A stretch of 64,000 nucleotides of DNA, from assembly GCA_965234545.1 (NCBI GenBank), contig OZ248348.1:186001-250000 (forward strand). Direction: 5' to 3'. The notes beneath the pieces were generated by a model. The model saw only the letters and a list, made by a program, of their open reading frames with translations. It did no database searches and had not been told where the DNA came from. Positions 51,901-60,803 of this stretch are shown here, piece after piece. The DNA is from Methylotenera sp965234545 (GTDB lineage Bacteria; Pseudomonadota; Gammaproteobacteria; Burkholderiales; Methylophilaceae). Position numbers and translations under genes: made by a program. Position 1 is the stretch's first letter; each line of letters opens with the position of its first letter.

Positions 51901-53280
51901 ACCTCGACCATGCGTTATGTAACCAATGCACGTAAAGAGCAAGTGGTGATTTCACGTAACGGTGAAGTGATCGTGGTGGATGAAAATGGCCGCGAGCGTG
52001 AGCGTCATAAAGTGCCTTACGGTGCAACCTTGCAAATTACCGATGCTAAACCGGTTAAAGCCGGTCAAGCGATTGCCACATGGGATCCGCACACACGTCC
52101 TATTATTACTGAGTACGCGGGTCAAATTAAATTTGAAAACGTGGAAGAGGGCATCACCGTTGCTAAACAGATAGACGATGTAACCGGCTTGTCATCACTA
52201 GTGGTGATTGATCCTAAACAACGTGCTGGTCAAAGCAAAGGCTTACGCCCACAAGTTAAATTGATGGATGCTAACGGCGCCGAAGTGAAAATCGCCGGCA
52301 GCGAACAATCGGTTAACACGACATTCCAATTAGGCTGCATCATTACCGTTAAAGACGGTCAAGATGTTGGTGTGGGTGAAGTGATTGCGCGTATTCCACA
52401 AGAGTCTTCTAAAACTCGTGACATTACCGGTGGTCTGCCGCGTGTGGCTGAATTGTTTGAAGCGCGTTCACCAAAAGATGCCGGCATGTTGGCAGAAGTG
52501 ACCGGTACCGTTTCATTCGGTAAAGACACCAAAGGCAAACAACGTCTTGTTATTACTGATTTAGACGGCGTAAGCAACGAGTTCTTGATTCCTAAAGATA
52601 AGCACGTAACGGCACACGATGGCCAGGTGGTGACTAAAGGTGAAACAATTGTGGACGGCCCAGCTGAGCCACAAGATATTTTACGCTTACAAGGTCGTGA
52701 AGCCTTAGCCAGATACATCATTGATGAAGTGCAAGACGTGTATCGCTTACAAGGCGTGAAAATTAACGACAAGCACATTGAAGTGATCGTGCGTCAAATG
52801 CTACGTCGCGTTCGCGTGACCGATGCAGGCGACACCAACTTCATCATGGGTGAGCAGGTTGAACGTGCTGATTTATTAGCCAGAAACGAAGAAGTGATTG
52901 CGCTGAATCAACGCCCAGCTGAGTTTGAATACGTGTTGCTTGGTATTACAAAAGCCTCCTTATCAACGGATTCATTCATCTCGGCCGCTTCATTCCAAGA
53001 AACAACGCGTGTGTTAACCGAAGCTGCAATATTAGGTAAACGCGATGACCTTCGTGGTTTGAAAGAAAACGTTATTGTGGGTCGTTTAATCCCAGCCGGT
53101 ACCGGCTTGGCTTATCACGATGCACGTAAATTGGCGGCCATTGCTGGCGGCGTTCCGGCTAAAGAAATTCCAGCAGAGGCTTTATTCGCCGACGCTGAAA
53201 TGCCTTTAGAAGAAGGTTTGGTTGAAGCTGCCGGTGAAGTGACTAGCGGTGAAGTGACCGGCGAGATCGCAGCAGAGTAA
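48997..53280 (+). CDS. rpoC: RNA polymerase beta' subunit
   Basis: Largest RNA polymerase subunit, 1427 residues (E. coli 1407). It has the N-terminal zinc ribbon (C70, C72, C85, C88), the catalytic NADFDGDQ near residue 460 whose three Asp hold the active-site Mg, the second zinc site (CDTRYGICAKCYGRDLGRG) and the trigger-loop region near GTQLTMRTFHIGGAAS. The C-terminal tail (last 30 residues) is acidic and slightly extended. Co-transcribed with rpoB. Confidence 0.98.
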   Translation: MKALLDLFKQVTQEEEFDAIKIALASPEKIRSWSYGEVKKPETINYRTFKPERDGLFCAKIFGPIKDYECLCGKYKRLKHRGVICEKCGVEVTLSKVRRERMGHIDLASPVAHIWFLKSLPSRLGMVLDIALRDIERVLYFEAFIVVDPGMTPLTRGQLLTEDDYLAKVEEYGDEFNAVMGAEAVRELLRTMDIEREVVQLRQDLSATGSEAKIKKIAKRLKVLEAFQKSGIKPEWMILEILPVLPPELRPLVPLDGGRFATSDLNDLYRRVINRNNRLKRLLELKAPEIIVRNEKRMLQEAVDSLLDNGRRGKVMTGANKRPLKSLADMIKGKGGRFRQNLLGKRVDYSGRSVIVVGPQLKLHQCGLPKKMALELFKPFIFHKLEVLGIATTIKAAKKKVEEEGPEVWDILEDVIREHPVLLNRAPTLHRLGIQAFEPILIEGKAIQLHPLVCAAFNADFDGDQMAVHVPLSLEAQMEARTLMLASNNVLSPANGEPIIVPSQDIVLGLYYMTRDRMAARGEGMRFADVKEVQRVFDQGLVDIHAKITVRIKEYDVDLDGVKTEKTTRYDTTVGRALLSAILPAGLAYSNIDKALKKKEISKLINASFRKVGIRETVIFADRLKDMGYSYATKAGISISINDMLVPKEKESLITAAETEVKEIEDQYVSGLVTQGERYNKVVDIWGRASDKVADAMMKQLKEEDVLDADGKQVKDKAGKALRQESFNAIYMMADSGARGSAAQIRQLAGMRGLMAKPDGSIIETPIKANFRDGLNVLQYFISTHGARKGLADTALKTANSGYLTRRLVDVTQDLVVTENDCGTSDGLVTKALVKGGEVIEPLHDRILGRTAALDVIDPETQAVIYPAGTLLTEDEVEHIDALGIDEVKVRTALTCDTRYGICAKCYGRDLGRGKLISMGEAVGVIAAQSIGEPGTQLTMRTFHIGGAASRAASVSQVEAKSNGVLNFTSTMRYVTNARKEQVVISRNGEVIVVDENGRERERHKVPYGATLQITDAKPVKAGQAIATWDPHTRPIITEYAGQIKFENVEEGITVAKQIDDVTGLSSLVVIDPKQRAGQSKGLRPQVKLMDANGAEVKIAGSEQSVNTTFQLGCIITVKDGQDVGVGEVIARIPQESSKTRDITGGLPRVAELFEARSPKDAGMLAEVTGTVSFGKDTKGKQRLVITDLDGVSNEFLIPKDKHVTAHDGQVVTKGETIVDGPAEPQDILRLQGREALARYIIDEVQDVYRLQGVKINDKHIEVIVRQMLRRVRVTDAGDTNFIMGEQVERADLLARNEEVIALNQRPAEFEYVLLGITKASLSTDSFISAASFQETTRVLTEAAILGKRDDLRGLKENVIVGRLIPAGTGLAYHDARKLAAIAGGVPAKEIPAEALFADAEMPLEEGLVEAAGEVTSGEVTGEIAAE

Positions 53281-53296
53281 GCAAACTATTTATGCC

Positions 53297-53325
53297 TTGA
53301 CAAGGGTTACAAGGCTAAATAGAAT
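53297..53325 (+). promoter_or_regulatory. Promoter of the str operon (rpsL-rpsG-fusA-tuf)
   Basis: Consensus TTGACA (53297-53302) and TAGAAT (53320-53325) with the ideal 17-base spacing, 133 bases before rpsL. This is one of the best sigma70-like promoters visible in the window. Confidence 0.75.
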
Positions 53326-53457
53326 GTTGGGTTTTTCAGGATGGCCTTATTGTCATAACAGACGAGGTCGTCCTGGCTTAACTTGCAAAGCTTGATTTTT
53401 AGGCCTGTTGGTTAATTAAAGACATATTTAAAAGAACATCATTAGAGGTTATAGGCA

Positions 53458-53844
53458 ATGCCAACCATCAATCAGTTAATACGTAAGCCACGCGCTAAAG
53501 TGGTCACAAAAAGTAAAGTGCCTGCACTTGAATCCTGCCCACAAAAACGTGGCGTATGCACACGTGTTTATACAACGACACCGAAAAAGCCTAACTCGGC
53601 TTTGCGTAAAGTGGCAAAAGTGCGCCTGACCAATGGCTATGAAGTGATTAGCTATATTGGTGGTGAAGGCCATAACCTACAAGAGCATAGCGTGGTTCTA
53701 CTACGTGGTGGTCGTGTAAAAGACTTACCGGGTGTGCGTTACCATATGGTGCGTGGTAGCTTGGATACGGCTGGTGTTAAAGACCGTAAACAATCACGTT
53801 CTAAATACGGTGCTAAGCGTCCTAAAGAAGCAAAAGCCAAATAA
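53458..53844 (+). CDS. rpsL: Ribosomal protein S12
   Basis: Decoding-centre protein. The 128 residues include RGVCTRVYTTTPKKPNSALRK and the GRVKDLPGVRYH loop; the two lysines where streptomycin-resistance changes occur (PKKPNS and VKDLP) are both lysine, so the sequence reads as sensitive-type. First gene of the str operon after a consensus promoter; rpsG follows after 92 bases. Confidence 0.97.
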   Translation: MPTINQLIRKPRAKVVTKSKVPALESCPQKRGVCTRVYTTTPKKPNSALRKVAKVRLTNGYEVISYIGGEGHNLQEHSVVLLRGGRVKDLPGVRYHMVRGSLDTAGVKDRKQSRSKYGAKRPKEAKAK

Positions 53845-53936
53845 TAGGCTGACGGATTTAAATTTTATTAATAGCGGCTAACCAATAGCCTTGCTCGAGC
53901 AGTTGCTAGCAAAACATAAGTAGAATAGAGAAAATT

Positions 53937-54407
53937 ATGCCAAGACGTAGAGAAGTCCCCAAACGCAATATTCTGCCGGATCCAAAATTCGGTAGCCAAG
54001 AAGTATCCAAATTCGTAAACGTATTAATGACGGGTGGTAAAAAATCCGTTGCTGAGCGTATTTTGTACGGTGCATTTGACCAAATCGCCGTTAAAACTGG
54101 CAAGGATGCCCTAGAGGTGTTTACCTTGGCTTTAACTAACTTGCGTCCATTGGTTGAAGTTAAAAGCCGCCGTGTTGGCGGTGCAAACTACCAAGTGCCA
54201 GTTGAAGTGCGTCCTAACCGTCGCAGTGCCTTGGCTATGCGTTGGATGCGTGATGCAGCCCGTAAGCGTGGTGAGAAATCCATGGGCTTGCGTTTAGCGG
54301 CCGAATTGGTTGAAGCTTCTGAAGGCCGTGGTTCAGCCATGAAAAAACGTGAAGAAGTTCACCGTATGGCAGAAGCGAATAAAGCATTTTCACATTTCAG
54401 GTTCTAA
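53937..54407 (+). CDS. rpsG: Ribosomal protein S7
   Basis: Primary 16S rRNA-binding protein of the small-subunit head. The 156 residues start PRRREVPKRNILPDPKFGSQ and include KSRRVGGANYQVPVEVRPNRR, the L/S7 signature, ending MAEANKAFSHFRF. The length matches most bacteria and lacks the E. coli K-12 extension. 106 to 112 bases separate it from fusA. Confidence 0.97.
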   Translation: MPRRREVPKRNILPDPKFGSQEVSKFVNVLMTGGKKSVAERILYGAFDQIAVKTGKDALEVFTLALTNLRPLVEVKSRRVGGANYQVPVEVRPNRRSALAMRWMRDAARKRGEKSMGLRLAAELVEASEGRGSAMKKREEVHRMAEANKAFSHFRF

Positions 54408-54519
54408 TATTGTTAGCATCTGTAATTTGATTGATCGTTTGTTTAATTGGCCTAATCTTACAGTTAGGCCAATTGCTCTTTAAGAATTTAAGCAATAATA
54501 TTAAGTAAAGGTAATGGCC

Positions 54520-56610
54520 GTGGCTCGTATAACCCCTATTGAACGCTACCGTAATATCGGTATTTCTGCGCACATTGACGCAGGTAAAACCACCACTACA
54601 GAACGTATTTTGTTTTATACCGGTGTTAACCATAAGATTGGTGAAGTGCATAATGGCGCTGCCACGATGGACTGGATGGAGCAAGAGCAAGAGCGTGGTA
54701 TTACCATTACTTCAGCTGCAACCACTTGCTTCTGGAAAGGCATGGCTGGTCAATTCGATCAACATCGCATTAATATTATTGATACCCCAGGTCACGTTGA
54801 CTTCACCATTGAAGTTGAGCGTTCTATGCGTGTGCTAGATGGCGCGTGCATGGTTTACTGTGCTGTGGGTGGTGTACAACCTCAATCTGAAACTGTTTGG
54901 CGTCAAGCCAATAAATACAAAGTGCCACGTATTGCGTTCGTTAATAAAATGGACCGTGCCGGCGCTAACTTCTTCAAAGTGTACGATCAAATGCGTGCAC
55001 GTCTAAAAGCCAACCCTATTCCTTTGCAAGTGCCTATCGGTGCTGAAGAGAAATTCGAAGGTGTAATCGATCTAATCAAAATGAAGGCCATCTATTGGGA
55101 TGAGGCTTCACAAGGCATGAAATTTGACTACCGCGATATCCCAGCCGAATTAAAAGCGGAATGCGATAAATGGCGTGAAAACATGGTTGAAGCCGCGGCT
55201 GAAGCCAGTGAAGAGTTGATGAATAAATACCTTGAAGAAGGCGATTTATCTGAAGCTGACATATTGGTTGGTTTGCGTATTCGTACCATTGCCTTTGAAA
55301 TTGTGCCTATGGTTTGCGGCTCAGCATTTAAAAACAAAGGCGTGCAAGCCATGTTGGATAAAGTGATTGAGTTGATGCCAGCGCCAACTGACATTCCTCC
55401 AACTAAAGCAGAAGACGGCGACGGTAATGAAATCCGTCTTAAAGCCTCAGACGAGGAGAAATTCTCTGCCTTAGCATTTAAGATCATGACCGATCCATTC
55501 GTGGGTCAGTTAATCTTCTTCCGCGTCTATTCTGGTGTTATCAATGCTGGTGACACCGTTTATAACCCAATCAAAGGTAAGAAAGAGCGTATCGGTCGTA
55601 TTGTGCAAATGCACGCCAATACCCGTGAGCCATTAACCGAAGTGCGTGCCGGTGACATTGCTGCCGCCATTGGTCTAAAAGAAGCCACCACTGGTGATAC
55701 TTTATGTAGCGTCAACGATGAAATCATTCTTGAGCGCATGGTGTTCCCTGAGCCGGTTATTCACGTGGCCGTTGAGCCTAAAACTAAAGCCGACCAAGAG
55801 AAAATGGGTGTGGCCTTAAATCGTTTAGCTCAAGAAGACCCATCGTTCCGTGTTAAAACCGATGAAGAAACTAACCAAACCATTATTTCTGGTATGGGTG
55901 AGCTGCACTTGGAAATTCTAGTGGATCGCATGCGCCGCGAATTTAACGTTGAAGCAAACGTTGGTGCGCCGCAAGTGGCCTACCGTGAAGCGATCAAGAA
56001 GAAAGTTGAAGTGGAAGGTAAGTTCGTTAAACAGTCTGGCGGTAAAGGTCAGTACGGTCACGTTTGGTTAATCATGGAGCCAAATGAGGCCGGTAAAGGC
56101 TTTGAATTCATTGACGCGATTAAGGGCGGTACCGTTCCTCGTGAATTCATTCCTGCTGTTGAAAAAGGCTTACGTGAAACCATCCCTTCAGGCGTGCTAG
56201 CTGGCTTCCCAGTTGTAGACGTTAAAGTAACCTTGTTTGATGGTTCATACCATGACGTTGACTCGAATGAAAATGCCTTTAAAATGGCCGCTTCTATCGG
56301 TTTCAAAGACGGTATGCGTAAAGCGGATCCTATCTTGCTTGAGCCTATGATGGCTGTTGAGGTTGAGACGCCGGAAGATTACATGGGCGATATCATGGGT
56401 GACTTGTCATCCCGTCGTGGCATCATCCAAGGTATGGAAGACAACGCAACAGGTAAAGTGGTGCGCGCTGAAGTGCCGTTGGCAGAAATGTTCGGCTATT
56501 CAACAACAGTGCGTTCGCTTTCACAAGGTCGCGCAAGCTACAGCATGGAATTTAAGCACTACACAGAAGCACCTAGAAACGTGGCTGAAGCCATCATGAA
56601 TAAGAAGTAA
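54520..56610 (+). CDS. fusA: Elongation factor G
   Basis: GTPase driving translocation. From GTG 54520 it has 696 residues and begins ARITPIERYRNIGISAHIDAGKTTTTE, matching the family start; the AAAGG at 54507-54511 is then eight bases away. The ATG at 54514 would add two residues but lies too close to that Shine-Dalgarno. DTPGHVDFTIEVERS, NKMDRAGANFF and the C-terminal RGIIQGMEDN region are present. Confidence 0.96.
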   Translation: MARITPIERYRNIGISAHIDAGKTTTTERILFYTGVNHKIGEVHNGAATMDWMEQEQERGITITSAATTCFWKGMAGQFDQHRINIIDTPGHVDFTIEVERSMRVLDGACMVYCAVGGVQPQSETVWRQANKYKVPRIAFVNKMDRAGANFFKVYDQMRARLKANPIPLQVPIGAEEKFEGVIDLIKMKAIYWDEASQGMKFDYRDIPAELKAECDKWRENMVEAAAEASEELMNKYLEEGDLSEADILVGLRIRTIAFEIVPMVCGSAFKNKGVQAMLDKVIELMPAPTDIPPTKAEDGDGNEIRLKASDEEKFSALAFKIMTDPFVGQLIFFRVYSGVINAGDTVYNPIKGKKERIGRIVQMHANTREPLTEVRAGDIAAAIGLKEATTGDTLCSVNDEIILERMVFPEPVIHVAVEPKTKADQEKMGVALNRLAQEDPSFRVKTDEETNQTIISGMGELHLEILVDRMRREFNVEANVGAPQVAYREAIKKKVEVEGKFVKQSGGKGQYGHVWLIMEPNEAGKGFEFIDAIKGGTVPREFIPAVEKGLRETIPSGVLAGFPVVDVKVTLFDGSYHDVDSNENAFKMAASIGFKDGMRKADPILLEPMMAVEVETPEDYMGDIMGDLSSRRGIIQGMEDNATGKVVRAEVPLAEMFGYSTTVRSLSQGRASYSMEFKHYTEAPRNVAEAIMNKK

Positions 56611-56651
56611 TAGTAACTATTCTTACAATATTGAATTTAAAGGAAAATTAA

Positions 56652-57842
56652 ATGGCAAAAGGTAAATTTGAGCGGACCAAGCCGCACGTTAACGTAGGTA
56701 CGATTGGCCACGTTGACCATGGTAAGACAACATTAACGGCAGCGATCACAACGATCTTGTCTAAGAAATTTGGTGGTGAAGCGAAGGCTTACGATCAAAT
56801 TGACGCGGCACCGGAAGAGAAAGCACGTGGTATTACGATTAATACTGCGCACGTTGAGTACGAGACAGCTAGCCGTCACTACGCCCACGTTGATTGCCCA
56901 GGCCATGCTGACTACGTTAAAAACATGATTACTGGTGCTGCCCAAATGGACGGCGCTATTTTAGTGTGTTCAGCTGCTGACGGTCCTATGCCACAAACCC
57001 GTGAGCACATCTTGTTAGCCCGTCAAGTTGGCGTGCCATACATCGTTGTGTTCATGAACAAAGCCGACATGGTTGACGATAAAGAATTGCTAGAATTGGT
57101 TGAAATGGAAATCCGTGAATTGCTAAGCAAATACGATTTCCCAGGCGACGACACACCGGTGATCGTTGGTTCAGCTAAATTGGCCCTAGAAGGCGACCAG
57201 TCAGAATACGGCGAGCCAGCCATATTCAAATTAGCCGATGCATTAGACAGCTACATTCCAATGCCAGAGCGTGCCATTGACGGTACATTCTTGATGCCAG
57301 TGGAAGACGTATTCTCAATTTCAGGTCGTGGTACGGTGGTAACAGGCCGTATTGAGCGCGGTATTGTTAAAGTCGGTGACGAGATTGAAATTGTTGGTAT
57401 CAAACCAACCGTAAAAACAACCTGTACTGGTGTGGAGATGTTCCGTAAATTGCTAGACCAAGGTATGGCTGGTGATAACGTGGGCGTATTGCTACGTGGT
57501 ACAAAACGTGAAGAGATCGAACGCGGTCAAGTGTTATCTAAATCCGGTTCTATCAAGCCACACACAAAATTCACGGCAGAGATCTACGTATTGGGTAAAG
57601 ATGAAGGCGGTCGTCACACACCATTCTTCAACGGCTACCGTCCACAGTTTTACTTCCGTACAACGGACGTAACGGGTGCGGTTGAGTTACCAGCGGGTAC
57701 AGAGATGGTGATGCCAGGTGATAACGTGTCTATCACGGTTACATTGATTGCACCGATTGCGATGGAAGACGGTTTACGTTTTGCTATTCGTGAAGGTGGC
57801 CGTACAGTTGGTGCGGGTGTGGTAGCTAAGATTATTGAATAG
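56652..57842 (+). CDS. tuf: Elongation factor Tu (copy 2)
   Basis: Second tuf copy, in the str operon after fusA (tufA position). The protein is the same 396 residues as copy 1, and the coding DNA is identical through the stop codon and the next few bases (TAGTAGTT). Upstream, only the ATG and the base before it match; the Shine-Dalgarno here is AAAGGA with its own spacing. Such identity fits ongoing gene conversion. Confidence 0.98.
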   Translation: MAKGKFERTKPHVNVGTIGHVDHGKTTLTAAITTILSKKFGGEAKAYDQIDAAPEEKARGITINTAHVEYETASRHYAHVDCPGHADYVKNMITGAAQMDGAILVCSAADGPMPQTREHILLARQVGVPYIVVFMNKADMVDDKELLELVEMEIRELLSKYDFPGDDTPVIVGSAKLALEGDQSEYGEPAIFKLADALDSYIPMPERAIDGTFLMPVEDVFSISGRGTVVTGRIERGIVKVGDEIEIVGIKPTVKTTCTGVEMFRKLLDQGMAGDNVGVLLRGTKREEIERGQVLSKSGSIKPHTKFTAEIYVLGKDEGGRHTPFFNGYRPQFYFRTTDVTGAVELPAGTEMVMPGDNVSITVTLIAPIAMEDGLRFAIREGGRTVGAGVVAKIIE

Positions 57843-57859
57843 TAGTTTGTAGTCCCCTT

Positions 57860-57892
57860 AAACGGCAGGGTGAACCCTGCCGTTTCGCTCTT
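57860..57892 (+). terminator. Terminator-like hairpin between tuf copy 2 and rpsJ
   Basis: AAACGGCAGGG (57860-57870) pairs perfectly with CCCTGCCGTTT (57875-57885) around TGAA; CGCTCTTTT follows. It may end or attenuate the str operon before rpsJ. Confidence 0.65.
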
Positions 57893-57922
57893 TTAAGCAG
57901 TAAATATGAAAGGCAGTAAAAA

Positions 57923-58231
57923 ATGTCAACACAAAAAATTCGCATTCGTCTTAAAGCATTTGATTACCGTTTAATCGATCAGTCTGCTCAGGAAATCGTA
58001 GAAACTGCCAAACGTACTGGCGCTGTGGTAAAAGGCCCTGTGCCATTACCAACCCGCATTGAACGTTTCGATATTTTACGTTCACCTCACGTCAATAAAA
58101 CTTCACGTGATCAATTTGAGATTCGTACACACCAACGTTTGATGGACATTGTTGATCCGACAGACAAAACTGTGGATGCATTGATGAAGCTTGATTTACC
58201 TGCAGGCGTAGACGTAGAAATTAAGTTGTAG
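57923..58231 (+). CDS. rpsJ: Ribosomal protein S10 (NusE)
   Basis: Small-subunit protein that also acts as NusE with NusB in antitermination. The 102 residues start TQKIRIRLKAFDYRLIDQS and include RTGAVVKGPVPLPTRIERF and KTSRDQFEIRTHQRL, all conserved. It lies between the tuf hairpin and a separate promoter in front of rplC, so it may be expressed mainly by read-through from the str operon. Confidence 0.97.
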   Translation: MSTQKIRIRLKAFDYRLIDQSAQEIVETAKRTGAVVKGPVPLPTRIERFDILRSPHVNKTSRDQFEIRTHQRLMDIVDPTDKTVDALMKLDLPAGVDVEIKL

Positions 58232-58262
58232 TTTTTGTTTGAGTAAGAAGGCAAGCTTGGGC

Positions 58263-58291
58263 TTGTAATGCAATCTGGAGTTCGGTATAAT
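58263..58291 (+). promoter_or_regulatory. Promoter upstream of rplC
   Basis: TTGTAA (58263-58268) and a perfect TATAAT (58286-58291) are 17 bases apart; the CCGCGC discriminator after the -10 is typical of stringently controlled promoters. It starts transcription of rplC onward, leaving rpsJ upstream. Confidence 0.7.
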
Positions 58292-58357
58292 CCGCGCTCT
58301 TTCACAGAAGTCGGTCAATTGTAATCGGCTTTTTAACTAAATAATAAGGATACGATC

Positions 58358-59017
58358 ATGAGCTTAGGGCTTATTGGTCGCAAAGTGGGCATGACCCGCG
58401 TGTTTACTGAGGATGGCGCAAGCGTCCCAGTAACCGTGTTGGAAGTCGTTCCTAACCGCGTGACACAGATCAAGACAGTCGCAAGCGATGGCTACACTGG
58501 CCTTCAAGTTGCTTACGGCACACGTCGTGCTAGCCGCATTAACAGCGCATTGACTGGGCATTATGCCAAGTCAGGTTCAGCTGCTGGTGCTGGTATACAT
58601 GAATTCCCAGTTACTAACGATGTTTTGGCTAACTACACGCCAGGTGCAAATATCACGGTTGATATTTTCCAGGCTGGTCAAATCGTTGACGTAACAGGCA
58701 TCTCATTGGGTAAAGGCTTTTCTGGTGCGATTAAACGCCACCATTTCAGTTCTAACCGTGCATCTCACGGTAACTCTAAATCTCATAACGTACCCGGTTC
58801 TATCGGTATGGCGCAAGATCCTGGTCGAGTATTCCCAGGTAAGCGCATGCCAGGTCACTTGGGCGCTATTAAAGTCACCACGCAAAATCTAGAGATCGTG
58901 CGTGTGGACGTTGAGCGCAACCTATTGTTGATCAAAGGTGCAATCCCTGGCTCTAAAGGCGGAGACGTAGTTGTGCGTCCAGCTATTAAAGCCAAGCTTC
59001 AGAAGGGGATGAAATAA
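58358..59017 (+). CDS. rplC: Ribosomal protein L3
   Basis: Large-subunit protein near the peptidyl-transferase centre. The 219 residues start SLGLIGRKVGMTRVF and include FKRH-type GAIKRHHFSSNRASHGNSKSH and GSIGMAQDPGRVFPGKRMPGHLG, the conserved loop. Slightly longer than E. coli L3 (209). The stop overlaps the rplD start by one base. Confidence 0.97.
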   Translation: MSLGLIGRKVGMTRVFTEDGASVPVTVLEVVPNRVTQIKTVASDGYTGLQVAYGTRRASRINSALTGHYAKSGSAAGAGIHEFPVTNDVLANYTPGANITVDIFQAGQIVDVTGISLGKGFSGAIKRHHFSSNRASHGNSKSHNVPGSIGMAQDPGRVFPGKRMPGHLGAIKVTTQNLEIVRVDVERNLLLIKGAIPGSKGGDVVVRPAIKAKLQKGMK

Positions 59018-59643
59018 TGGAACTAAAATTACAAGACAAGAATGGTAAAGCAGTTAAAAACGGCGTGACTGTATCTGATGATACATTTGGTCGTGAGTTT
59101 AACGAAGCGCTAGTCCATCAAGTAGTTGTTGCTTACATGGCCAATGCCCGTACGGCAACGCGTGCACAAAAAGGCCGTGGCAACGTGGCGCATACAACGC
59201 ATAAACCTTATGCGCAAAAAGGTACGGGTAATGCTCGTGCTGGTATGACGTCTAGCCCGATCTGGCGTGGAGGCGGTCGCGCTTTCCCAAGCTCACCATT
59301 TGAAAATTTCAGCCATAAAATTAACCGTAAAGCCTACCGTGCTGGTATGCAAACAATTTTATCTGAGTTAGTGCGTCAAGAGCGTTTGAATGTGGTTGAA
59401 GAGTTTGTTGTGGCCACACCAAAAACAAAAGCATTCGCAGAAAAAATTAAAAATCTTGGTTACGAAGGCGGCGTATTAGTGCTGACTGATGGCTTTGATG
59501 AAAACTTATATTTATCTTCACGCAACCTCATTAACGTGATGGTGGTTGAAGCGCAATTTGCTGATCCTGTCAGCTTAGTGCGTTTCCCTAATGTAGTGGC
59601 TACAGTTGCTGCCGTGAAAAAACTTGAGGAGCTGCTAGCATGA
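59017..59643 (+). CDS. rplD: Ribosomal protein L4
   Basis: Large-subunit protein whose loop lines the exit tunnel; in E. coli it also represses the S10 operon. The 208 residues include the tunnel loop region GTGNARAGMTSSPIWRGGGRAFP, without an obvious macrolide-resistance change. Overlaps rplC by one base and rplW by four. Confidence 0.96.
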   Translation: MELKLQDKNGKAVKNGVTVSDDTFGREFNEALVHQVVVAYMANARTATRAQKGRGNVAHTTHKPYAQKGTGNARAGMTSSPIWRGGGRAFPSSPFENFSHKINRKAYRAGMQTILSELVRQERLNVVEEFVVATPKTKAFAEKIKNLGYEGGVLVLTDGFDENLYLSSRNLINVMVVEAQFADPVSLVRFPNVVATVAAVKKLEELLA

Positions 59644-59954
59644 TGACCGCTATTACTAAAACTCAAGATCGTTTATTGCAAGTTATTTTGGCTCCTCAAA
59701 TTACTGAGAAAGCCACTTACATTGCAGACAAACATCAACAAATCGCATTCAGAGTTCGTACTGATGCAACTAAACTAGAAATCAAGGCTGCCGTTGAACT
59801 TGTTTTCAAAGTTGAAGTTGAAAAAGTTGCTACGATTAATGTTGAAGGCAAAACAAAGCGCGCTGGCAAGGGTATGGGCAAGCGTAAAGACTGGAAAAAA
59901 GCGTACGTAAGCTTGAAGCCAGGTCAAGAAATTAACTTCGCAGCGGCCGAATAA
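59640..59954 (+). CDS. rplW: Ribosomal protein L23
   Basis: Exit-port protein that docks trigger factor and SRP. The 104 residues include LAPQITEKATYIADKHQQIAFRV and the C-terminal GKRKDWKKAYVSLKPG. Two ATG codons in a row (59640 and 59643); a GAGGAG lies about ten bases before the first. Overlaps rplD by four bases. Confidence 0.96.
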   Translation: MMTAITKTQDRLLQVILAPQITEKATYIADKHQQIAFRVRTDATKLEIKAAVELVFKVEVEKVATINVEGKTKRAGKGMGKRKDWKKAYVSLKPGQEINFAAAE

Positions 59955-59965
59955 GGAGAGATGAA

Positions 59966-60799
59966 ATGGCATTAGTTAAAGTCAAGCCAACGTCCCCGGG
60001 TCGTCGTGGTGTAGTTAAGGTGGTAACACCTGACCTTTACAAAGGTAAACCACACGCACCGCTGTTGGAAAGTCAAAGTAAACATGCTGGCCGTAATAAT
60101 AATGGTCACATTACAACCCGTCACCAAGGTGGTGGTCATAAACAGCATTACCGTTTAATCGACTTCCGTCGCAATAAAGAAGGCATCCCAGCGAAAGTGG
60201 AGCATATCGAATATGACCCAAATCGCACTGCACACATCGCATTGCTATGTTATGCAGACGGTGAGCGTCGCTACATTATTGCACCTCGTGGCGTAACAGC
60301 TGGTATGCAATTAATCAGTGGTTCTGAAGCGCCTATTAAAGTAGGTAACGCGATGCCACTACGTAATATCCCAGTGGGTAGTACCATCCATTGTATCGAG
60401 TTGCAACCTGGTAAAGGTGCGCAGATTGCTCGTTCAGCTGGTACCTCCGTTCAGTTGCTAGCCCGTGAAGGTGCTTATGCTCAATTGCGTTTACGTTCAG
60501 GTGAAGTTCGCCGCGTGCACGTGGATTGCATGGCAACGCTAGGTGAAGTCGGCAATGAAGAGCATTCACTACGTTCAATTGGTAAAGCCGGTGCAATGCG
60601 CTGGCGTGGTGTACGCCCAACCGTTCGCGGTGTGGTGATGAACCCGGTTGATCACCCGCACGGTGGTGGTGAAGGTAAAACAGCTGCCGGTATGAACCCA
60701 GTTAGCCCATGGGGTGTAAAAACTAAAGGTTATCGTACTCGCAGTAGCAAACGTACAGATAACATGCGTATTAGTCGTCGTCCGAGAGGCGTAAGGTAA
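59966..60799 (+). CDS. rplB: Ribosomal protein L2
   Basis: Large-subunit protein needed for subunit joining and peptidyl transfer. The 277 residues include KVKPTSPGRRGVV, GRNNNGHITTRHQGGGHKQ and the L2 signature PVDHPHGGGEGKTAAG, which contains the conserved His. GGAG before the ATG; 11 bases after rplW. Confidence 0.97.
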   Translation: MALVKVKPTSPGRRGVVKVVTPDLYKGKPHAPLLESQSKHAGRNNNGHITTRHQGGGHKQHYRLIDFRRNKEGIPAKVEHIEYDPNRTAHIALLCYADGERRYIIAPRGVTAGMQLISGSEAPIKVGNAMPLRNIPVGSTIHCIELQPGKGAQIARSAGTSVQLLAREGAYAQLRLRSGEVRRVHVDCMATLGEVGNEEHSLRSIGKAGAMRWRGVRPTVRGVVMNPVDHPHGGGEGKTAAGMNPVSPWGVKTKGYRTRSSKRTDNMRISRRPRGVR

Positions 60800-60803
60800 T
60801 CAT

